DNA of 64,000 nt from Streptomyces sp. JH34 (lineage in GTDB: Bacteria > Actinomycetota > Actinomycetes > Streptomycetales > Streptomycetaceae): contig NZ_JAJSOO010000001.1 of NCBI RefSeq assembly GCF_029428875.1, positions 1,860,001 to 1,924,000 on the forward strand, read 5' to 3'. A model generated the notes under the pieces. The model was not told the origin of the DNA and did not search any database. It saw nothing but the letters and a program-made list of their open reading frames with translations. Shown here piece after piece: positions 58,657 through 64,000 of this stretch; the first letter of the stretch is position 1; every line of letters starts with the position of its first letter. The translations under genes were made by a program, and so were the position numbers.

Positions 58657-61600
58657 TTACGCAGGTCTAAGACTGCCATGCTCACGTCCTGCGGCCTGCA
58701 TCGGCATGGGGATCCCGGGCCGCGGCCCGTCAGGCGCCGCCATGGTCCGTCGCACGGCGGGCCCCACGACGGCGTCCCACTCCTGCGGGGCGTCCGCCAG
58801 CCACCGGGAGACGAGGGCCGCGAATCCGGGATTGTCCCGGGCGAGTTCGGCCAGCCCCCGGTCGAACCGGCCCGCGCCCTCCGCCGTCCGCACGAGGAGC
58901 GTCCCGGTGCGGTGCACCAGGGCCCGGGTGCGGGCCTCCGGACGCCGTCCGGACCCCGCGGCGGCCGCCCTCAGCAGGGCGTCGAGCACCTCGGGGTCCC
59001 TGCCGGTGTCCTGCTCGAATTCCAGCAGGACCTCCAGCAGCTCGGCCCTCAGCGGTCTCGAGGCGGCGCTCCCCGGGGCGGCGAGCACCCGGGCCAGCCC
59101 CGCGCGTACGGGAGGCGGCGCCGGGTGGTCCCGCAGCAGTCCGGTCATGAGGGGCAGGAGCAGCGCCCGGGCGGCCGGGCTGTGCTCCAGCCTGTGGTCG
59201 ACGTAGGAAGCTGCCTGCGCCGCCGCGTCCGGGCCGGGCCGGCTGTCGATGAAGCAGCGCACGAGTCCCGGGGCGTGCAGTGCCAGGGCGGGGGTGTCCA
59301 GCGCGGCCAGTTCCCGCAGGACGCCGTCGGCGGCCTCCCCCGGCAGCGACAGGCGCGCGCGCAGCGCGGCGAGCACCGGCTCGGGGTGCTCGGGGAACAC
59401 CTCCGTGAGCAGGGCCAACGGCAGCCGGGGATCACCCGCGGCGAAGACACGAAGGGCCTGTGGGAGGTAGCGGCCGCCTGTCCCGGGGTCCCGTACGAGC
59501 ACGGTGAGCGCCTGGGCGTGCAGGACCGTGTCGTCCGGCCGGGCCAGCAGGGTGAGCGCGGTGCGGCGCAGCAGTGCGCGGTCGGCGTCGTGGAGCTCCC
59601 GGGCGGCTGTGAGCGGGAGGTGCACGGCCGCGGCGGCGCGGCGCGCGGGCCGCTCGTCGTCGCGCGCCCAGCGTTCCAGTGCCCTGCACAGAGCGGCCGG
59701 CTCGTCCTCGGCGAGGGTGGCGAGCAGCTCGGCAGCGCGCGGGTGGGTGGTGTCGACGAGCGCCTCGGTGAGGTCGTCGACGGCGAGGTCCCGCCGTGCG
59801 TAGAGGAGTGCCTGGGCGGCCGCGGCCACGGTGAGCCGCATCGGCACGCCTTCCTCGGCCGGCAGTGGGCGGTCGTCCGTGAACCAGCCGCACAGCAGCG
59901 GCTGGACGGCCTCGGGGTGGGCGGCCAGCCGCCGCGCCACCGCGTCGAGGTAGCGTTCGCCGCCGTCCGTGCGGGGAGCCCCGTCGGCCGGCAGGAGTCG
60001 TCGCAGCAGGTCGATCCGGTCCTCCTCGGGCAGCCGGACGCGGCGCCAGAACCAGGGCCCGAACTCCGCGTAGGGGCCCAGGGCGGCCGGCCCGCCGCCG
60101 GACAGGGAACGCCGGGTGATCCGTCCGGCGAGCACCCGCAGCACTCCGAGGCAGGGCCGGGCGTCGGGGACCCGGAGGAGGCTCTCCCGGAGCAGGTGGG
60201 CCGCCCACCAGGCGGCGTCGGTGTGCCACTGCCGCGTGCCGGACGTCAGGCGGTCCATCGCCTCGATCAGGTCGGCCATCCGGTGTGCCAGCGCAGCGTG
60301 CCCCTGACGCCGCTCCAGCAGGAGCATCGCCTGGAGCACGGGGCCGGTGCGGTGACGCGGCACGGGAAGGCTGCGCGGCTCGGCCGGGTCCTGCGGGGCG
60401 GGCTCGGGGGCTTCCGGCGCACCGTCCGCGTGCCAGCGGTGGACCAGCGAGTGCAGCGCCGCGTCGAGGTCCAGGTGCGCGCCCTGCACCCAGTCGCCCA
60501 GTTCCTCGTGGGCGAAGCGGTAACCCGCTCCCGCCGGGACCAGCAGTCCCTCGGTGAGGACCGCCGAGGCCCACCCGGTGCGCCAGGGGAAGATCTCCTC
60601 GAACGACGCCCGGTCCAGCTCGCCCTGTCCCGGGCCGAGGCAGCGCCTGGCCGCCTCGTGGACCTGTCCTGCCACCTTCGCCGCCAGCCGGCGGACCGCC
60701 GTGCCCCGGAGCCGGGGCTCCGCCTGGGCCCCGATGCGGACGGCGATCCGGACACAGGTGAGGTCCAGATGCGCGGCGAAGACCTCCTCCGTGCCGGGGC
60801 GCCCGGGAACGTCTGGGGGCAGCGCCGCCCGTACCTCGGCCAGCAGGCGCAGGGTGAGGGGATGCCGGTCGTGGCCCGGTTCGATCGCGCCGGGCGGGAT
60901 GCCGTACCGCTCCCGTGCCCGCTCGGCCTGTTCCGCCGTGAGGTCGCCGAGCCGGACGGCCGGCGGCAGGCCACGGGCCGGCCGCTCGGGACGGTGCAGG
61001 GCGCCAGGCGGATACAGCGCGCCGGCGGTCTCCCAGTGCTCGGGGCGGCAGGCGACGAGCAGCCGCGTCCCGTGGGCCAGGAGCCACTCGGCGGTCGCCC
61101 CGGCCCAGCCGGCGAACCGGTGGGCCAGCAGCGGCGGCATCTCCTCCGGGCCGTCGAGGACGAGGAGGAGCTCCTTCCCGGACGCCGCGGCGAGGCGCGC
61201 CACCCGCTCCGGGGTGGCCGCCTCCATGTCGCCCCGGGCCCCGGCGGCGGTGAGGATCCGCCCGGAGCGCAGGAGCGCCCGGGCCGCCGCGTCGCCGACC
61301 GAGGTGTCGTCGGCGAGCAGATCGGCTCCGCGCAGCCAGAGCGTCAGGGCGGGCACCGGGCCACGGGTCCGGCGGGCGGCCAGGGCGGCGAGCTCCGTGG
61401 TGCGACCGCTCCCCGGGGCGCCGACCAGGCCGAGCACGGGCCCCGTGCCGGTCTCGAAGGAGGTGAACTCCGCGCTGATGTGGGGGCGTTCGACCGCTTC
61501 CGCGCCGCAGGGCCTGCCGTCCGTGTGGCCGAGGGAGGTGGCGGTCAGCTGCAGCGCCCCCGCGACGTTGAGGTCGCAGCCGTACCCCGGGACGCCGCTC

Positions 61601-62205
61601 GCGTTGCGCCCGAGCACCTCGGTGAGCGGACCGGGAGCGTCCGGGAGGGCCAGTGGCACCGCGAGTCCCGCGGTCTCGCGCCCGGCGTCCAGCGCGGTCG
61701 AGAGCACGCCCAGGACGGCTCCGGTGCGCGGATCCGTGACGGGCCCGCCGACCGCGGCTCCGCCGGAGCGAAGCGCGTCGCGCCCGTCCGTCCCGAGGGC
61801 GAGCTCCAGCGCGCCGTACACGGCGTGCTCGCGCCCGCCCTCGGAGTACGTCGCCGGAGTCGTCCCGAGCACCCGTGCCTCGCGCCAGCCGTGGGCGGCG
61901 ATCCGCACGTAGGCGCCCGTGCCGATCCCCTCCCGTACGGCGATGGGGAGCGGCTCCACCCCGAGGGCCCCGGGGCCACCGGTGCGCAGCAGGGCGAGCC
62001 CCTGGGCGGGCAGCGCGACGATGTCGTCAGGACCGACCGGGCAGCTGCGGCCGTCGGCCGCGTGCAGGATCAGGGGCGTCGAGCGCGCGACGGCCTGATG
62101 ACTGGTGACGACCGTGCCCCGGTCGTCCGCGACGAATCCGGTCCCCTGCGGCCGGCCGGCCTGATCGCAGATCCGCACAAGTTTCGACCGGTCCCCGCTG
62201 CCCAT
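58657..62205 (-). CDS. Trypsin-like (catalytically degenerate) domain fused to STAND-like P-loop NTPase
   Basis: 1182 residues. Residues 1-~215 look like a trypsin-fold domain: H36 in TSHQAV is in place, but the Asp position is Gly (G69 in PAQGLALLRT) and the Ser position is Val (V152 in GGAAVGGPV, where GxSGGPV is expected). A P-loop NTPase follows: Walker A GAPGSGRTT with Arg268 in place of the usual Lys, and Walker B LLLVLDGPEE. The remaining ~700 residues are Leu/Ala/Arg-rich helical repeats. STAND NTPases with N-terminal trypsin-like domains are known in bacterial conflict and signalling systems (family knowledge). No signal peptide. The function here is unknown; it lies between truB and ribF. 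Confidence 0.85.
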   Translation of the reverse strand: MGSGDRSKLVRICDQAGRPQGTGFVADDRGTVVTSHQAVARSTPLILHAADGRSCPVGPDDIVALPAQGLALLRTGGPGALGVEPLPIAVREGIGTGAYVRIAAHGWREARVLGTTPATYSEGGREHAVYGALELALGTDGRDALRSGGAAVGGPVTDPRTGAVLGVLSTALDAGRETAGLAVPLALPDAPGPLTEVLGRNASGVPGYGCDLNVAGALQLTATSLGHTDGRPCGAEAVERPHISAEFTSFETGTGPVLGLVGAPGSGRTTELAALAARRTRGPVPALTLWLRGADLLADDTSVGDAAARALLRSGRILTAAGARGDMEAATPERVARLAAASGKELLLVLDGPEEMPPLLAHRFAGWAGATAEWLLAHGTRLLVACRPEHWETAGALYPPGALHRPERPARGLPPAVRLGDLTAEQAERARERYGIPPGAIEPGHDRHPLTLRLLAEVRAALPPDVPGRPGTEEVFAAHLDLTCVRIAVRIGAQAEPRLRGTAVRRLAAKVAGQVHEAARRCLGPGQGELDRASFEEIFPWRTGWASAVLTEGLLVPAGAGYRFAHEELGDWVQGAHLDLDAALHSLVHRWHADGAPEAPEPAPQDPAEPRSLPVPRHRTGPVLQAMLLLERRQGHAALAHRMADLIEAMDRLTSGTRQWHTDAAWWAAHLLRESLLRVPDARPCLGVLRVLAGRITRRSLSGGGPAALGPYAEFGPWFWRRVRLPEEDRIDLLRRLLPADGAPRTDGGERYLDAVARRLAAHPEAVQPLLCGWFTDDRPLPAEEGVPMRLTVAAAAQALLYARRDLAVDDLTEALVDTTHPRAAELLATLAEDEPAALCRALERWARDDERPARRAAAAVHLPLTAARELHDADRALLRRTALTLLARPDDTVLHAQALTVLVRDPGTGGRYLPQALRVFAAGDPRLPLALLTEVFPEHPEPVLAALRARLSLPGEAADGVLRELAALDTPALALHAPGLVRCFIDSRPGPDAAAQAASYVDHRLEHSPAARALLLPLMTGLLRDHPAPPPVRAGLARVLAAPGSAASRPLRAELLEVLLEFEQDTGRDPEVLDALLRAAAAGSGRRPEARTRALVHRTGTLLVRTAEGAGRFDRGLAELARDNPGFAALVSRWLADAPQEWDAVVGPAVRRTMAAPDGPRPGIPMPMQAAGREHGSLRPA

Positions 62206-62350
62206 GGTCCGACGGTAGATCCCAGGTGATCCACGGCGGAAACCGGAAGGGCCGAAGCGCCCCCCTCACACCCCTCCGTCACTCCGAGCGCCCGCCCATT
62301 GGGGTGAATCAGCGAGTTCGGGTGGACAGGAATGGTCGCGGGAGGGGGAT

Positions 62351-62392
62351 CGTGGAGCCGGCACGCACCCGGGGGAGGCTGCCGGCTCCACG
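62351..62392 (-). terminator. truB terminator
   Basis: CGTGGAGCCGGCA (62351-62363) pairs perfectly with 62380-62392 around a 16-base loop, 28 bases after the truB stop. It separates the ribosome cluster from the fusion-protein gene. Confidence 0.75.
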
Positions 62393-62420
62393 ACGGTCCG
62401 GAAACAGGGAAGAGCGGTCG

Positions 62421-63326
62421 TCAGGCGAAGACGGCGAGGCTCTTCGCCTTGCCCTTCTGCTCCTCGACGAGGACCAGGAACGCTCCGTCGGGACCGAAGA
62501 CCCCGACGGGCCCCGGCGGATAGGACGGCATGTCCAGCCGCACACCGTTGAGGAGCAGCTTGGCCCGCTTCTCGTCCACGTCCCAGCGGGGGAAGGCCGA
62601 GGCGGCGGCCTCGGCCACCGGCATCACGGTCAGTTCCTGCTGGTGCTGGTCCAGGGTGCGCGCCGCGTCGAGGCCGTAGGGTCCGACGCGGGTCCGGCGC
62701 AGTGCGGTCAGATGTCCGCCGACGCCGAGCCCGGCGCCGAGGTCCCGGGCCAGGGCCCGGATGTACGTGCCCGAGGAACAGACGACGGAGACCACCAGGT
62801 CGACGACGGGGGTGCCGTCCTCGGCGACCGCCTCGCGGACGTCGTAGACCCGGAAGGACGAGATGGTCACCGGACGGGCCGGGATCTCGAACTCCTCGCC
62901 GCCGCGTACCCGGGCGTAGGACCGCTTGCCGTCGATCTTGATGGCGCTGACCTTGGACGGCACCTGCATGATCGCGCCGGTCAGCGCGGCCACCCCGGCG
63001 TCGATGCCCTCACGGGTCACCCCGGAGGCGTCGGTGGACGAGGTGATCTCGCCCTCCGCGTCGTCGGTGACGGTGTCCTGGCCGAGCCGGATCGTCCCCA
63101 GGTACTCCTTCTCGGTCAGCGCGAGGTGACCGAGAAGCTTGGTCGCCCTCTCCACGCCGAGCACGAGGACGCCCGTCGCCATCGGATCCAGGGTTCCGGC
63201 GTGCCCGACCCGCCGGGTGCGGGCGATGCCGCGCATCTTGGCCACGACGTCGTGCGAAGTGAAGCCGGACGGCTTGTCGACGATGACAAGGCCGTCCGGC
63301 GTTTTGTCCTGCTTGTTCTGCGTCAT
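62421..63326 (-). CDS. truB: tRNA pseudouridine(55) synthase
   Basis: 301 residues. Catalytic D47 in GHAGTLDPMATG, KPSGFTSHDVV at the start, the VCSSGTYIRALARDLG motif and a C-terminal PUA-like region. Modifies U55 in the T-loop of tRNAs. ATG 63326 overlaps the rbfA stop by four bases, so it is translationally coupled. Part of the nusA-infB-DUF503-rbfA-truB cluster. Confidence 0.95.
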   Translation of the reverse strand: MTQNKQDKTPDGLVIVDKPSGFTSHDVVAKMRGIARTRRVGHAGTLDPMATGVLVLGVERATKLLGHLALTEKEYLGTIRLGQDTVTDDAEGEITSSTDASGVTREGIDAGVAALTGAIMQVPSKVSAIKIDGKRSYARVRGGEEFEIPARPVTISSFRVYDVREAVAEDGTPVVDLVVSVVCSSGTYIRALARDLGAGLGVGGHLTALRRTRVGPYGLDAARTLDQHQQELTVMPVAEAAASAFPRWDVDEKRAKLLLNGVRLDMPSYPPGPVGVFGPDGAFLVLVEEQKGKAKSLAVFA

Positions 63327-63784
63327 GCGGAAGGCGAGTCCCCGTCGTTCTCGTCGGACTCGTCCTCCGGCTTGCGGTACGGGTCCGCGCCACCGGCGTA
63401 GGTGGCGCCCGAGGACGCCTCGCGGACCTTGGCGTCCGAGGCACGTGCCCGGTCGAGCAGGTCCTCGATCGCCCTGGCGTTGTCCGGCAGGGCGTCCGCC
63501 ACGAAGGCCAGGGTCGGGGTGAACTTGGTCCCCGCCGCCGCACCGACCGCCGAGCGCAGGATGCCCTTGGCGCTCTCGAGCCCGGCGGCCGCGCTGGCCC
63601 GCTCCTCGTCGTCGCCGTAGACCGTGTAGAAGACCGTGGCCTCCCGCAGGTCGCCGGTGACACGGGTGTCCGTGATGGTCACGTGCGTGCCCAGACGCGG
63701 GTCCTTGATACCGCGCTGCAGTTTCTCGGCGACCACCACCTGGATGAGGTCCGCCAGCTTCTTCGCCCGCGCGTTGTCGGCCAC
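63323..63784 (-). CDS. rbfA: 30S ribosome-binding factor A
   Basis: 153 residues. KH-like fold with RAKKLADLIQVVVAEKLQRG, DPRLG and VTITDTRVTGDLREATVFYTVYG; an acidic C-terminal tail typical of actinobacteria. Assists late 30S maturation, around the 16S 5' helix. A GGAGACGG ribosome site precedes ATG 63784. Overlaps truB. Confidence 0.95.
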   Translation of the reverse strand: MADNARAKKLADLIQVVVAEKLQRGIKDPRLGTHVTITDTRVTGDLREATVFYTVYGDDEERASAAAGLESAKGILRSAVGAAAGTKFTPTLAFVADALPDNARAIEDLLDRARASDAKVREASSGATYAGGADPYRKPEDESDENDGDSPSA

Positions 63785-63810
63785 TGGTCCGTCTCCTTCT
63801 TAAGCCTTGC

Positions 63811-64000
63811 TCAATCGTCTTCGTCGCTGTGCAGCCGCCGCCGTACGGACAGCAGCTCCACCTCCGGCCGGCCCGCGATCATGCGTTCGCAGCGGTCGAG
63901 TACATCTGTGAGGTGCCCGGTGTCCCCGGAGACCACGGCAAGACCGATCTGGGCCCTGCGGTAGAGGTCCTGCCCACCCGTCTCCGCGACACTCACCGCG
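63811..64000 (-). CDS. DUF503 family protein, C-terminal part (runs off window)
   Basis: The last ~62 residues of a small alpha/beta protein: AVSVAETGGQDLYRRAQIG, then a helix and VRRRLHSDEDD. The open frame continues past base 64000, so the start lies outside the window. DUF503 genes usually sit between infB and rbfA in streptomycetes, which fits. 26 bp upstream of rbfA on the same strand. Confidence 0.85.
   Translation of the reverse strand, partial: AVSVAETGGQDLYRRAQIGLAVVSGDTGHLTDVLDRCERMIAGRPEVELLSVRRRLHSDEDD

Noticed and set aside
58552-62229. 1225-codon open frame opposite the protease-NTPase fusion gene
   Set aside because: Gln/Gly/Arg/Pro-rich shadow; the minus-strand gene has coherent motifs (Walker A and B) and correct codon bias.

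Overview
The window is from a Streptomyces chromosome or a very close relative. It is GC-rich with strong third-position GC bias, uses GTG and TTG starts freely, and carries a 16S-23S-5S operon with no spacer tRNA. Gene content and order match, from memory, the S. coelicolor SCO5750-SCO5707 interval. Names such as osaABC, pepR, gpsI and esxBA rest on that recalled synteny plus motifs read here; no database search was possible.

Layout. 1-10.7 kb: the N-terminal part of ftsK, then the osmotic-stress locus osaB (response regulator), osaA (hybrid kinase with a long HAMP array) and divergent osaC (anti-sigma kinase/PAS/GAF/PP2C phosphatase). 10.8-12.0 kb: a DinB-like protein, a small hypothetical and tRNA-Thr(GGT). 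12.2-18.0 kb: the rrn operon (minus strand) with a tandem promoter block. 18.0-28.2 kb: RNA-metabolism and lysine/thymidylate housekeeping genes (rnj, dapA, thyX, dapB, pepR, pnp, rpsO) with small membrane proteins.

28.4-50.4 kb: a type VII (ESX/WXG100) secretion locus. It has eccD, eccC, esxA, esxB, two mycosins, two locus-specific proteins including a WXG-domain/low-complexity protein, eccB, eccE, an eccE-coupled protein, a DUF397 protein and an EspI-like proline-rich ParA ATPase. About 3 kb between eccC and the esx pair looks accessory: a frameshifted membrane-protein gene, a class I terpene synthase with a TTA (bldA-type) codon, and a small membrane protein.

50.5-57.6 kb: an oligopeptide/dipeptide-type ABC importer (five genes, mostly with overlapping starts and stops) whose binding protein carries a C-terminal membrane anchor, then a convergent xdhC-like gene that shares its stop palindrome with the last transporter gene. 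57.7-64.0 kb: ribF, a large protein with a trypsin-like domain lacking its catalytic residues fused to a P-loop NTPase, truB, rbfA and the 3' part of a DUF503 gene (the usual infB-downstream cluster).

Least explained parts: the trypsin-like/STAND-like fusion at 58.7-62.2 kb, the duplicated mycosin module in the T7SS, and several perfect hairpins inside coding ends or starts (pepR start, the gene next to tRNA-Thr, and the gene at 22.8 kb).
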